Shown here: positions 8,045 to 17,525 of the stretch, piece after piece
How the letters are laid out: each line of letters opens with the position of its first letter
Position numbering within the stretch: position 1 is the stretch's first letter
Assembly: GCF_014635025.1 (NCBI RefSeq)
Contig: NZ_BMCE01000005.1
Location: forward strand, 1-64,000
Length of the DNA stretch: 64,000 bases
Direction of reading: 5' to 3'
Source of the DNA: Fictibacillus barbaricus
GTDB lineage: Bacteria; Bacillota; Bacilli; Bacillales; Fictibacillaceae
Made by a program: the position numbers and the translations under genes
The notes under the pieces: model-generated
What the model was told of the DNA's origin: nothing
Database searches by the model: none
The model's input: only the letters and a program-made list of their open reading frames with translations

Positions 8045-8300
8045 CCTGCAAACTGTTTATCTGTTATAACAGGTGTTTCGAGATCTGGGAAATCTAGTTT
8101 GCTTTTGGTGAGATTTCAACAAGTGGTTTAAAGATACTGATAAGATCCAGTGGCTAAACAAATTTGAAGATATAGTGAGTATTAGTCAAAAAAACCAAGC
8201 AGAAATAAACGCTCTGTTATCGCAACCTAAATGGATGTTTTTGATGAAATTCGCTCGCTTTTCGCTAAAGAGGCTACAAGAAAAAATCTTGATGGTTCTA
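8045..8300 (+). pseudogene. Decayed fragment of a UvrA-like ABC ATPase
   Basis: Three pieces in different frames follow UvrA order. At 8045-8107 the translation reads PANCLSVITGVSRSGKSSL, the UvrA second Walker A (VITGVSGSGKSSL) with one Gly to Arg change. At about 8170-8234 comes SISQKNQAEINALLSQP, the position of the IDQSPIGRTPRSNP segment. At 8234-8260 comes DVFDEIRSLFAKE, matching the UvrA region just before the zinc module. Intervening sequence is missing or shifted, so the gene is dead. Drug-associated UvrA paralogues and true UvrA cannot be told apart here. Confidence 0.6.
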
Positions 8301-8310
8301 TGTTTCTAGG

Positions 8311-8403
8311 GATTATCGAAGAAATGGTCTTGGAAGACTCTTGTTAAAACAGATCATTTATGATGCGAAACACTATTTCCATCAAATCGTCATTGAAGTA
8401 ACG
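8311..8403 (+). pseudogene. GNAT acetyltransferase motif-A fragment
   Basis: A frame of 31 codons reads DYRRNGLGRLLLKQIIYDAK, the GNAT acetyl-CoA loop R-x-x-G-x-G plus following helix. Neither start nor C-terminal domain is present, and the frame runs into the terminator. Read as debris fused behind the UvrA-like fragment. Confidence 0.5.
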
Positions 8404-8406
8404 AAA

Positions 8407-8441
8407 AGGATGACCCATATATTTGGGTCATCCTCTTTTAA
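8407..8441. terminator. Bidirectional intrinsic terminator
   Basis: GGATGACCC / GGGTCATCC perfect 9-bp stem with TCTTTT on the plus strand and CCTTTTCG on the minus strand; serves the protease gene ending at 8458. Confidence 0.8.
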
Positions 8442-8457
8442 TAATATAATCTACAAG

Positions 8458-11400
8458 TTAAGCTGCAATTTGCAATTCCCTTAAAATATCTTCCAGTGTC
8501 TTGCCTTCAGCTTGTTCAAGAGGTTTTGGAGGATTTTCGGCATCAGAATTTTGTTTTAGGTAATGTTTGACAACGAACTGTATATCTTCTGTGTTCACAA
8601 TGCCGTCGAAGTTAATATCTGCTTCCCTGTCGTTTGTGTTCCAAGCTTTTTGGATAGCCAATGCATCCAAAATATCGATCACATCGTCCTGATTCACATC
8701 TCCGGCAACTGGCAGGTCATTAAAGAATTGCAGCGATTGTCCCCAAATGATGCCCTTTTTCTCGACACCTACAGGGATTTCGTTCTTCATTTTAAAATGA
8801 CCGGGGAGTGACAGTTCCCAAACAAACGTTTTGTCAGTGATTGGAAGCTTAGAGATACGGTAATCCCCATATGGGAGAAGGGTAGACGAACCATCATATA
8901 CGGTGCCATTGTCATTGATCAATCGGATGGATGCCCCAACCTTTCTCCAATCAGCATTATAGGCAATTGCCTCCGCTCTTAATGTACCATATACTTCAGA
9001 GAAAGTTGGCTGTATCATCCACTCTATTCCTGCAGAAGCAAGGGGAATTTGATTACCCGACTCGTTCATATACGAAACTGTCGGATTTACAGCGGCACTT
9101 ACTGAAAATGCAGTATCCTTTACTTTTAATGTCAGATTAATGGCAGGTATGTTTCCGCTCACTGGTTTTGTTCGATCCATAGTGAGCTTCACTTTAGAAG
9201 TGCTGCCATTTGTTTCAATGTCCACTTTGGACGAACCATAGTCTGCAAGTGCCTCATTCGGCGTTGCTTCCAGGATTTCAAAGCTTTGCCCGATGTTGCT
9301 GAGCGTCCATTCTGCATTTTTTAACATCTCCACGTTATTCAGAACAAGTGTGGCTGATACTGAATCACCCATTTTTACGTTCGTCTTTTCTGTCATTACA
9401 TATCCATAAGGTGTACCTGCTTTGACAAAGTAGTAATTCATTTTTGCAGTAGAGTTGTTCGCCGCATCAAGCCCATTCAATGTATAGCGCAAGAATGGGA
9501 TGGCTTCATTCATCGGCACACTAAGGTCTATCGTTCCATCCTCCTTTAGTGGGAGGACAGGATTAAAGTTTCCGTTAATCGAATAATTGATCCTGTTGAC
9601 AGCTTGATTTACATCCATGCCCGCTTCCTTCATTTGTTCCACTTCTTCATCAAAAACATTGACTTGAAGAGGAACAGTTTTTTGCCCTGGCTGATATTCA
9701 ATGACAGGAGATTCTTTTTCATCTAAGGACGTCTTGATCGTTGAGTTATTATGGTCGATATATACATCATTGTAATTTATGAAAATTCGATCCCTTGTGC
9801 TTGTACCTATGATTTTTAAGCGGTACGGTCCAGGTTTTGCATAACTTTTCTTAAAGGAGAGGGGCTGTTCTTGATCTCCGGTGAATGCAAAATACGTTCC
9901 TTCAAATGCATACTGAACATTATACGTTTGTCTATCATAGAGGTTATCGGTAGTAATCATTCCGATATATCCCATTTCTGCTCCTGTCTTCCCATCCACT
10001 AGAACCAGATCTATCTTTTTCATAGGTGCTTTTATGTTAAAATTCAACGAAACATTAGAAGTAGCTTGATAGACACGCTTCACATGCAAATACGGCGGTG
10101 AAATGGCGTAAGAAGAAAGGGAAGTAGAGTTAAAGCCTTCTTCCGTAGTGCGAACGCTGAATGGAATCCGATAGTGTTCATCATCGTTTTCCTGGTTCGT
10201 TATGTTAATGTATCCTTCGTATACACCTGCTTTAGCAGCAGCTGGAACTGTAATAGAGACAGGAACTTTCTTTGACTTTGCAGACTGAACAGGAATGACT
10301 TGAGGGACATCTACTTTCACATCATTGGCAACCGCATCAAGAGATCCCTTTATATCTGTTTGGAAATGAACGTCGACATCAAATTTTTTCTTTGTGTTCT
10401 CCATATTTGAAAATGTTAAGGACTTTTCAATAACAATTTGTTCTCCGGCATAATGATTCCCGAAGCTTAGTCCGCCTGTTTCTTCTTTTATTAGAACGTC
10501 CTTTTCATTTAATGGAATTGGTGTTTCATCTTGTACCTGAAGCTTCATTCCAGCATGAACAGCACGGTAAGGATCCACACGCCCTGCACCAGCTTCAAAT
10601 ACACTATAGTTTTCTGCCAACGGTTTAGCTGTATTCATCAAAATAGTTTTGACATCGTTTGGCTGAAGCTCAGGATTTGCCTGCAACAATAGAGCGGAAA
10701 TTCCTGCTGCATGGGGAGCAGCCATTGATGTACCGGACATTCTGCTATAAGCAAATTGATAATTGGTTGGATCATTCTTATAAATCGCATACGCAGGTAC
10801 ACTCGATAAGATACTTACACCTGGCGCAGTCAACTCTGGTTTAATATCGTAGTTACTTCGAGAAGGCCCACGAGAGCTAAAAGCAGCGAGCTTGTCGCCT
10901 TCTGTATATACTTCTTTAAAATCTTTAAATGTCATAAGGTTATGGCCGGCTGCAATCTGTGCCTTTAATTCCAGACCTTGTTCATAACTCATGGAAAAGG
11001 CAGGAATAAAATTTTGATCCTCTTTCACAAACGGTGTCGGACCTTCATTAGGCCTGTTGTTATAAGCGATGATAGCGCGCGCACCGTGGTTCTTGGCATA
11101 TACCGTCTTGGATTGTGTTCCGATTTCTCCTGTATTTACAAACACTACTTTTCCTGCTACATCTTTATTGGCGTAATCGATTTCTTTTCCGACACCTAGA
11201 TCCACGACTTCCAGCGTCTGGTTGTTGAACACACTTAAGTCTGTTACAAAGTCTGTGTAAAGATTGCTTAAATGAAAAGCTTTATTAGAATCTTTGAGTA
11301 CTCCTGAATATTTTGCCACAGGTATAGGCGTGCTGCTCGCTCCGACAGTCAGCGCCAAAGCAGCAGCTCCAGGCGTTCCAAGTGTGTATGAGTTAGATCC

Positions 11401-12540
11401 GGTGTTCCCTGCAGAAACAACTGCTGTAACTCCCTGAAGCACCGCATAGTTGACAGCTGTGCTTGTTGGATACATCGGATCATTTATATTTGCACCTAAA
11501 GAAAGGTTTATGACATCCATGCCATCCTCGACCGCTTTTTCGATTCCTGCCAGAATATCTTCCAGTTCTCCGGATCCATATGGACCTAAAACACGGTATC
11601 CGTATACATCAGCCTCAGGAGCAACTCCGATTACAGCTACACCTCCAGTGTTTTTTGATTGTCCTGCAATTGTTCCTGATACATGCGTACCATGAGACGT
11701 ATAATAGCTTGCAAGGTTTCCATTAAACTCTGGCATGCCAGACTCTTTCCAATCGTTATAGGTCGTTTCCATTGGATCGGCATCGTTATCTACAAGATCA
11801 TATCCGCCTTTGTAGGCATCTCTTAAATCAGGATGTGTATAATCGATTCCCGTATCGATGACCCCGACCTTCACACCTTTCCCCGTAATGCCTTCTTTAT
11901 GAAGCTTATCTACTCCTAGAAATGGAATGCTCTCTACTCTTTTAGTAGATTCTTCTTTGGCAAAATCTTCATCTAGAGGCGGTTTTACTGTAAACGGAAC
12001 ACTTTTATAAACAGCTTTTACAGCATCAGATTGAAGAAGTTGCTCCACTTCATTTGCCGCGAGTTTCATTGAAACCCCATTGTAGACGGTCTTGAAATGA
12101 CGAGTAATTTTGTAGCTGCTTTGCTTTTTAGCTGTTGGGACAATTCGTTTTATTTCCTCTTCAAAAGCAGAATGCTCCTGATCAACATTCCTTTTTGCCT
12201 GTCCAATCGTCAAGCTCTTTCCATCCATAGCTGCTTCAAGGACTGCTACTTTTGCTGGCTTGGATTTGAATTCGACGATAACAGTCAGTTCCTCATCACT
12301 TTCTAAGTCTTTTTTATCAAACCCTTGGAGTCCGGCATTTTCGGTAACCTGCAGCTTTTTTAATGCATTTCGTTGTTCTGAAGTTAATGAACGTAAGATA
12401 TCTTCAGACTTCTGGCTTGATACATCGGTAGCAGAAACAGGAGGGACTTGGTAGGAAGGGAATAGCAGGGTGGTAAATATAGCAGTTGCTGTACAGCCCT
12501 TAACAGCTTTCTTGAACCAATACATTTTTGAAATTTTCAT
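8458..12540 (-). CDS. Large secreted subtilisin-like protease (Vpr-type) with cohesin-like and dockerin-like modules
   Basis: About 1360 residues from ATG 12540, chosen because GGAAGAGG lies seven bases upstream; an in-frame TTG at 12597 has no good site. Numbered from that TTG, the order is: signal peptide (about 20-56), I9-type propeptide (about 100-205), S8 catalytic domain with Asp248 (VIDTGIDYTHPDL), His302 (SHGTHVSG) and Ser624 (SGTSMAAPHAAG), and an inserted PA domain around 455-560. Long beta-sandwich regions follow, including a segment resembling a cohesin (VKMGDSVSATLVLNNV). Near residue 1290 come two EF-hand-like repeats, GDVNQDDVIDILDALAIQKA and ADINFDGIVNTEDIQFVV, the dockerin type I pattern. 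Extracellular, calcium-dependent proteolysis is expected. Neither flank shows an adjacent array repeat. Confidence 0.9.
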   Translation of the reverse strand: MKISKMYWFKKAVKGCTATAIFTTLLFPSYQVPPVSATDVSSQKSEDILRSLTSEQRNALKKLQVTENAGLQGFDKKDLESDEELTVIVEFKSKPAKVAVLEAAMDGKSLTIGQAKRNVDQEHSAFEEEIKRIVPTAKKQSSYKITRHFKTVYNGVSMKLAANEVEQLLQSDAVKAVYKSVPFTVKPPLDEDFAKEESTKRVESIPFLGVDKLHKEGITGKGVKVGVIDTGIDYTHPDLRDAYKGGYDLVDNDADPMETTYNDWKESGMPEFNGNLASYYTSHGTHVSGTIAGQSKNTGGVAVIGVAPEADVYGYRVLGPYGSGELEDILAGIEKAVEDGMDVINLSLGANINDPMYPTSTAVNYAVLQGVTAVVSAGNTGSNSYTLGTPGAAALALTVGASSTPIPVAKYSGVLKDSNKAFHLSNLYTDFVTDLSVFNNQTLEVVDLGVGKEIDYANKDVAGKVVFVNTGEIGTQSKTVYAKNHGARAIIAYNNRPNEGPTPFVKEDQNFIPAFSMSYEQGLELKAQIAAGHNLMTFKDFKEVYTEGDKLAAFSSRGPSRSNYDIKPELTAPGVSILSSVPAYAIYKNDPTNYQFAYSRMSGTSMAAPHAAGISALLLQANPELQPNDVKTILMNTAKPLAENYSVFEAGAGRVDPYRAVHAGMKLQVQDETPIPLNEKDVLIKEETGGLSFGNHYAGEQIVIEKSLTFSNMENTKKKFDVDVHFQTDIKGSLDAVANDVKVDVPQVIPVQSAKSKKVPVSITVPAAAKAGVYEGYINITNQENDDEHYRIPFSVRTTEEGFNSTSLSSYAISPPYLHVKRVYQATSNVSLNFNIKAPMKKIDLVLVDGKTGAEMGYIGMITTDNLYDRQTYNVQYAFEGTYFAFTGDQEQPLSFKKSYAKPGPYRLKIIGTSTRDRIFINYNDVYIDHNNSTIKTSLDEKESPVIEYQPGQKTVPLQVNVFDEEVEQMKEAGMDVNQAVNRINYSINGNFNPVLPLKEDGTIDLSVPMNEAIPFLRYTLNGLDAANNSTAKMNYYFVKAGTPYGYVMTEKTNVKMGDSVSATLVLNNVEMLKNAEWTLSNIGQSFEILEATPNEALADYGSSKVDIETNGSTSKVKLTMDRTKPVSGNIPAINLTLKVKDTAFSVSAAVNPTVSYMNESGNQIPLASAGIEWMIQPTFSEVYGTLRAEAIAYNADWRKVGASIRLINDNGTVYDGSSTLLPYGDYRISKLPITDKTFVWELSLPGHFKMKNEIPVGVEKKGIIWGQSLQFFNDLPVAGDVNQDDVIDILDALAIQKAWNTNDREADINFDGIVNTEDIQFVVKHYLKQNSDAENPPKPLEQAEGKTLEDILRELQIAA

Positions 12541-13014
12541 AGGATACCTCTTCCCATATTTAATCTTCAATACTCGATTAATTGATTTAACCGTCAAAGG
12601 TTTGCAGAGTACTTGTCAGTTCCTCAGTACGTTCTTTTAAAAAGGCTGTTCGATATGAATTTTAGATTTCACCTCTTTGTAAATAATTTAAAATTTCTGA
12701 GTTTTCATAGATTAATGTTAGGGGTACAGTTGGTAGAAGTAAATTGGGGTTTTTAATACAGTTTAAATCGGGATTTTATGATCCTTTATTACTGGTTTAG
12801 AAGATTATTTAATGGTTTACTAGTTAAATCGAACTGGCTAACAGGAAAAAAAACATTTTGTTGGAGGAAATGTTTTGTTTCATTACCCCAAATTCCAGTT
12901 TTCCTCCTGAATTTTAGGGTTTTAATGGTAAACAGAGATATCTGGCCATTCTGCTATCTATTTATCCGTGCAAAACAGGCTATCATAGGAAAAATGAAAA
13001 ATCGGAGTGATTGA
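12541..13014. other. Intergenic region upstream of the protease
   Basis: AT-rich and without a credible gene. AACATTT / AAATGTT arms near 12851-12875 followed by TTGTTT could form a weak hairpin. The protease promoter should lie here on the minus strand but I cannot place it with confidence. Confidence 0.3.
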
Positions 13015-13149
13015 ATGAGTTCGTTAACAATCGAGGCAGATCGTATAACAGGTCAATCGGATGAACTTGATTTTTTCTTCGAGTTAACTGAACGTTTAAA
13101 ACATCGATCTTGCATGACCGTTCGAGATAGGGATTGTAAGACAGTTTGA
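13015..13149 (+). CDS. Possible 44-residue hypothetical protein
   Basis: ATG at 13015 is preceded by CGGAGTGATTGA, a usable ribosome binding site, and opens a hydrophilic, charged 44-codon frame (starting MSSLTIEADRITGQ). I do not recognise it. It could be the N-terminal remnant of a longer regulator-like protein, because the next array repeat begins only 50 bases downstream. Existence as an expressed gene is uncertain. Confidence 0.3.
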   Translation: MSSLTIEADRITGQSDELDFFFELTERLKHRSCMTVRDRDCKTV

Positions 13150-13198
13150 GGTTTTATTAAAGGTTTCTTTGAGCTTATCGAAAGGGTGAGGTCTTTTT

Positions 13199-13232
13199 TT
13201 ATTCAACAAACGGGCCAAATTGTGGAAGAATG
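13199..13232 (+). repeat. AACGGGTGC-family intergenic repeat, copy 13 (short, GGGCCA variant)
   Basis: TTATTCAACAAACGGGCCAA followed by ATTGTGGAAGAATG; GGTCTTTTTTT precedes it. Confidence 0.8.
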
Positions 13233-13363
13233 CAAAGAAATAAATAGCTTATAAATACATGTTTTTTTAACAAACATACCCATTTTTTCATACACTCTAA
13301 GAAGGAAAAACGTTATATAAAACGAATGAACTTTGTAGGCAATTAAAGGAATGGGGGAAAAGT

Positions 13364-14413
13364 ATGAAGGTTCTTATATTGGGAGGTACTCGTTTTTTAG
13401 GAAAAGCGTTGGTAGAAGAAGGATTGAAAAGAGGGCATGAAATCACATTATTTAATCGCGGGAACAGTAAAGAGGCGTTTTCCGAAGTGGAACAGCTCAT
13501 CGGTGATAGAGACGGAGATGTATCACAGCTCGAAAACAGGAAATGGGATGTCGTTATAGACACATGTGGATTCGCTCCCCACCAAATTAACAAAATCGCA
13601 GCTGTGCTAGGGAATAGCATCGAACATTATACATACATTTCAAGCATCTCTGTTTATAAAGATTGGATTCCGTCCAATATCGCGGAAGACTATCATTTAC
13701 AGTCCATGCCATCGGATCGATTGAAAGAGATATTGAAAGACGTTGAGGAAGGGAGAATTTCTCCTTATGAGCATTACGGCGTGTTGAAAGTGCTATGCGA
13801 AGCAGAAGCAGAAAAATATTGGCCGGGGCGCGTGTTGCATATCAGGGCAGGTCAGCTTGTTGGACCGTTTGACTATACGGATCGGCTCCCATACTGGGTT
13901 CAACGTGTGGCGGAAGGTGGAAACATAGTGGTACCCGGAAGTCCGGACCGTCCAATTCAACTAATCGACGTGAAAGATATAGCAACATGGGTGTTCGATA
14001 TGGTGAAAAAAAGAAAAGCTGGAACGTTCAATGTTACAGGCCCTGATTATGAATTGACGATAGAAGAGCTTTTAAACACGTGTAAAGCGGTTACAAACAG
14101 CGATGCTGAATTTGTCTGGGTAGCTGAACAATTTGTATTGAATCATCAAATACAGCCGTGGACGGAAATGCCGTTATGGATCCCTGAACATTTCCCGTTA
14201 GAAGGAGAAACTGAACCGTGGAAAATGGGCATAAGCGTAAAAAAAGCTTTAGACACCGGGCTTTCCTTCCGTCCCCTTGAAGAAACAATACATGATGTGT
14301 ATCAATGGGAGAAAACGAGGCAAGATTCAAAGCGAAAAACAGGGATATCGCTTGAAAAAGAGCAAGAGTTACTAGATGCCTGGTTCCAAAAAGAGAAAAA
14401 GCAGACATTGTGA
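13364..14413 (+). CDS. NAD-dependent epimerase/dehydratase-family protein (atypical SDR)
   Basis: 349 residues. The N-terminal Rossmann motif MKVLILGGTRFLGKALVEEG fits extended/atypical short-chain dehydrogenases. The conserved D-V-V-I-D-T strand and YTYISSISVY segment follow, but the usual Tyr-x-x-x-Lys catalytic pair appears only as YGVLK (about residue 145). The C-terminal half fits the substrate domain of CSP41/isoflavone-reductase-like SDRs, which act on nucleotide sugars or bind RNA. Substrate unknown. Preceded by GGGGGAAAAGT and followed after 72 bases by repeat copy 14. Confidence 0.8.
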   Translation: MKVLILGGTRFLGKALVEEGLKRGHEITLFNRGNSKEAFSEVEQLIGDRDGDVSQLENRKWDVVIDTCGFAPHQINKIAAVLGNSIEHYTYISSISVYKDWIPSNIAEDYHLQSMPSDRLKEILKDVEEGRISPYEHYGVLKVLCEAEAEKYWPGRVLHIRAGQLVGPFDYTDRLPYWVQRVAEGGNIVVPGSPDRPIQLIDVKDIATWVFDMVKKRKAGTFNVTGPDYELTIEELLNTCKAVTNSDAEFVWVAEQFVLNHQIQPWTEMPLWIPEHFPLEGETEPWKMGISVKKALDTGLSFRPLEETIHDVYQWEKTRQDSKRKTGISLEKEQELLDAWFQKEKKQTL

Positions 14414-14485
14414 TGGGTTATACCCCAATGTTTATTAAGCCAAAGTAAAATTATAGCTTAAAATGTTGATTCTTCTAAATTATGA

Positions 14486-14540
14486 TCTTCAACAAACGGG
14501 TGCATTTCTCTAAGAAGGAGAAGTGCTCTTTTTATTGAAT
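14486..14540 (+). repeat. AACGGGTGC-family intergenic repeat, copy 14 (long type with terminator)
   Basis: TCTTCAACAAACGGGTGC, stem GCATTTCTC / GAGAAGTGC region, TCTTTTT and right arm TTATTGAAT. Confidence 0.9.
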
Positions 14541-14597
14541 TATTGGGGAAGCAATTACATTGTAAAGAACTAATTAAGTGATCAAGGAAGTGTTTAT

Positions 14598-15332
14598 ATG
14601 GTTGAAGCGGAAGTTGTTATTGGTATTCCTGGTCAATGGAAAAATAGAACTGAGTTAATTCAGTCTGTAGCAGCCAAAAGTGAAGGGTATTTATTGGCGG
14701 GGTCTATTATTCATAATGGAAATAAGAACATTGGTTTTCAGGTAGAAGTTTATGAACAAGATCCAAATTTAAAAGAAGCTTTTTTCTATGCAGGTGGGGA
14801 TTCTTTTGAAAATAGTCTTCTAGAAGAAATTGATAAGCACACCTTTACCGTTTATGTTTTTGCAAATAAGAACAGCATCGAAGGCATAAAAGAAATAATA
14901 GATGTCGCAGCTGCGTTATTAAAAGCTGGCGGATTAGCGGTGAAAATTGAAACAACAGGAGTAGCACATACGAAAGAAGACTGGTTTCAGCTGTTTGATA
15001 ATCAAGATTTCTTTCCGATTTATTCACATTTTGTCACTCTAATTGGTGATAATGATGTTTTTTATTCCTGTGGGATGAAAGCTTTTGGATTACCTGACGT
15101 TGTGGTCCCTTCCATAATCTCAGCAGATGAGGCCGCAGATTTATTAAACAACTTTAATCTATATAACATTGTAGATCGACCAACATTTAAAGATGGGGCA
15201 ACTTTTAGCTTGGAAGAAGAGTCACCAAGATACAAGATTCACTTCATTGATGATTTCAGATATGAGGAAGATGACATATTTTTTAATTCTTTTGGTTTAT
15301 ACAATCTATCCCATTATAGAAATCATGAATAA
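14598..15332 (+). CDS. DUF4261-type protein, unknown function
   Basis: 244 residues, acidic, soluble. The layout of an N-terminal 'VIGIPG' strand, central GGLAVKIETTGVAHTKEDW segment and C-terminal acidic tail resembles the DUF4261 family found in bacterial accessory regions, but I make this match from memory of the family pattern. No membrane segment or signal peptide. AAGGAAGTG precedes the ATG. The stop codon lies nine bases from repeat copy 15, and it is the only gene between copies 14 and 15. Confidence 0.6.
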   Translation: MVEAEVVIGIPGQWKNRTELIQSVAAKSEGYLLAGSIIHNGNKNIGFQVEVYEQDPNLKEAFFYAGGDSFENSLLEEIDKHTFTVYVFANKNSIEGIKEIIDVAAALLKAGGLAVKIETTGVAHTKEDWFQLFDNQDFFPIYSHFVTLIGDNDVFYSCGMKAFGLPDVVVPSIISADEAADLLNNFNLYNIVDRPTFKDGATFSLEEESPRYKIHFIDDFRYEEDDIFFNSFGLYNLSHYRNHE

Positions 15333-15340
15333 ACAAGTAG

Positions 15341-15395
15341 TTATTCAACAAACGGGTGCATTTCTCTAAGGAGGAGAAGTGCTCTTTTTATTGAA
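15341..15395 (+). repeat. AACGGGTGC-family intergenic repeat, copy 15 (long type with terminator)
   Basis: TTATTCAACAAACGGGTGCA, then CTCTAAGGAGGAGAAGTGC, TCTTTTT and right arm TTATTGAAC; nine bases after a stop codon. Confidence 0.9.
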
Positions 15396-15561
15396 CAAAG
15401 GACAGGATTGGAATAAGGAAAAATTTAATAACTTGTCAAAATGTGATGGGAGGCTTGGTTGCAAAAATCTTATTCTTTAGATGATAAGTGCAAGAATGAG
15501 GACGAAATGAATTAGAATCCCCTGTTAAAATGAGTTCAACCAAACATAAAGGGGTAATAAA

Positions 15562-16332
15562 ATGATTAAAATTCAGAAATTCAATGAGTTACATAAGTCA
15601 AAGGAATTATTAATTTTAGGTAATGCTTGGGATTTACTATCCGCTTTAATACTTGAAAAAGCAGGCTTCAAAGCAATTGGTACAACTAGTTGGGGAATTG
15701 CAAACTCGCTTGGCTATGCGGATGGTGAATTGATCGATTTTGAAAGACATTTAGGAATCATTAAAACAATTACAGAGAATGTGAAAATACCTGTGTCCGC
15801 AGACATTGAAGCGGGTTACGGTGAAGATATAGAAACGATTGTTGATAATGTTTTAAGGGTGGCAGATGTAGGTGTAGCGGGCATCAATATTGAGGATTCT
15901 CTCAAAAAACAAAAAGGATTAAAAGAGATTTCTCAGCACTGTAACCTTGTATCAAAAATGAGAACGGCTTTAGAGCAGAACGGCTATAAAGATTTTTATA
16001 TTAATGCTAGAACTGATACATATTTTCAAAAGAAAAATCCTTTTTTAGAAACGATAGAGCGAGCAAAGGCCTATGTAGAGAGTGGGGCAAGTGGAATTTT
16101 TGTCCCTGGCTTAATTCAAAGGGATGAGATAAAAGAAATCGCTGCTAAAGTAAATGCTCCCCTTAATGTATTATCATTACCTGGATTAACAAATTGTAAC
16201 GAGCTTAAAGAATTAGGTGTCAAACGATTTAGCTTCGGAAATGCACTGTCAGATAAGGTTATTGCCTTATTACAGAAGAGTGCAGCACAAATATTAGAAT
16301 CAAGGGATACCTCATTTTTATATGAAGACTAA
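15562..16332 (+). CDS. Isocitrate lyase/PEP mutase superfamily protein
   Basis: 256 residues with the alpha/beta-barrel of the PEP mutase/ICL superfamily. Recognisable elements are the early GNAWDLLSALILEKAGF segment, the metal-binding VSADIEAGYGE (D-x-E-x-G-Y-G) around residues 79-89, and the GVAGINIEDS strand. The flexible catalytic loop Cys of isocitrate lyase (K-K-C-G-H) is not seen, so a carboxyphosphonoenolpyruvate- or oxaloacetate-processing relative is more likely than isocitrate lyase. AAAGGGGTAATAAA precedes the ATG. Single gene between repeats 15 and 16. Confidence 0.85.
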   Translation: MIKIQKFNELHKSKELLILGNAWDLLSALILEKAGFKAIGTTSWGIANSLGYADGELIDFERHLGIIKTITENVKIPVSADIEAGYGEDIETIVDNVLRVADVGVAGINIEDSLKKQKGLKEISQHCNLVSKMRTALEQNGYKDFYINARTDTYFQKKNPFLETIERAKAYVESGASGIFVPGLIQRDEIKEIAAKVNAPLNVLSLPGLTNCNELKELGVKRFSFGNALSDKVIALLQKSAAQILESRDTSFLYED

Positions 16333-16348
16333 CCTATTCTTAAATGCC

Positions 16349-16372
16349 TCTTCAACAATCGGGTGCAAATTC
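16349..16372 (+). repeat. AACGGGTGC-family intergenic repeat, copy 16 (left arm only)
   Basis: CTTCAACAATCGGGTGCAAA without a clear right arm; 17 bases after the PEP-mutase-like stop codon. Probably truncated. Confidence 0.7.
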
Positions 16373-16466
16373 AAAAAACAACTTACTCGATATAACGTAA
16401 ATAAAAAGTTCCTTCAATGCCAATAGTAATTAGATAGACTGTAAAAAGAAACGGAGGAACTAAAAA

Positions 16467-17474
16467 ATGGACACAGAACATAATATTAAATTAACGTCAG
16501 CGGAAATTTCGCAGCTATGGACTTCGTATATAAATAGCACTATGTCAAAATGTTTTTTTCTATATTTTTTAGAGAAAGTTGAAGATACGCAAATTCGCCC
16601 TATTATTCAACATGCATTAGACTTGGCAGAATCTCATATTCAAAAGTTAACCACATTATTTGAAAAGGAAAATTGGCCAGTTCCACATGGATTCAAAGAA
16701 GAAGAAGATGTGGACATTAAAGCCCCACGGTTATTTTCAGACACTTTTATGCTTCATTTCATTCAAAGTATGGGTGAAATTGCCTTAAATTATTATAGTG
16801 TCTCTCAGACATTAGCCGTTCGTTCAGATATTAATCAATATTACGCTGAATGTCTTGCAGAGCTTAGTCAATTCAATACAATGGCAAAGGATCTATCATT
16901 ATCAAAAGGTATTTTCATTCGTGCACCCTATATAAATCCCCCTGAAAAAGTAGCATTTGTTCAACAACAAAGTTACATGACTGGATGGCTAGGTAATCGA
17001 AGGCCATTAACAGCAATGGAAATTACTAATCTGTACACAAATATTCAACGTAATGCGTTAGGTAAAGCGACTATGATTGGATTTAGTCAAGCATCTAATT
17101 CAAAAGAAGTAAGAAAATACATGGTTAGAGGAAAAGATATCTCTTCCAAGCATATTGAAATATTTGGTTCAATATTGAGTGAAGCTGACCTTCCTTCACC
17201 AATGACTTGGGACACACAGGTAACTGCTTCAACGACTTCACCATTCTCTGACAAACTAATGTTAGCTTCCACCTCTTATCTAACTGCTATTGGGATGGGA
17301 TACTACGGAACGAGTTTAGCGACATGTACCAGACGTGATTTATCCGCACATTACGTTAGATTGTCGGCAGAAATTGCAAAATACGCCGAAGACGGGGCAA
17401 ATCTTATGATTAACAACGGTTGGATGGAAGAACCGCCTTTAGCAAGTGACAGGGATAAATTAGCCAGACAATAG
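16467..17474 (+). CDS. DUF3231-type tandem helical-bundle protein
   Basis: 335 residues made of two similar helical halves: about 8-165 (LTSAEISQLWTSYINSTMSK) and about 180-330 (LTAMEITNLYTNIQRNALGK). This duplication is the hallmark of DUF3231, a ferritin-like spore-former family that resembles spore coat protein CotF in part. Function unknown. A strong site, CGGAGGAAC, precedes the ATG. It is the single gene between repeats 16 and 17. Confidence 0.75.
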   Translation: MDTEHNIKLTSAEISQLWTSYINSTMSKCFFLYFLEKVEDTQIRPIIQHALDLAESHIQKLTTLFEKENWPVPHGFKEEEDVDIKAPRLFSDTFMLHFIQSMGEIALNYYSVSQTLAVRSDINQYYAECLAELSQFNTMAKDLSLSKGIFIRAPYINPPEKVAFVQQQSYMTGWLGNRRPLTAMEITNLYTNIQRNALGKATMIGFSQASNSKEVRKYMVRGKDISSKHIEIFGSILSEADLPSPMTWDTQVTASTTSPFSDKLMLASTSYLTAIGMGYYGTSLATCTRRDLSAHYVRLSAEIAKYAEDGANLMINNGWMEEPPLASDRDKLARQ

Positions 17475-17525
17475 AAAAAGGAATCTAGGTAGATATTATT
17501 TGAAATTACAAATACAAATTTAAAG

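Noticed and set aside
7098-8051. Three long minus-strand frames with repeated residues
   Set aside because: Antisense shadows of the repetitive GC-rich RCC1-like gene.
12778-13014. 78-codon plus-strand frame
   Set aside because: No ribosome binding site, odd Trp/Phe/Cys-rich composition, AT-rich intergenic DNA.
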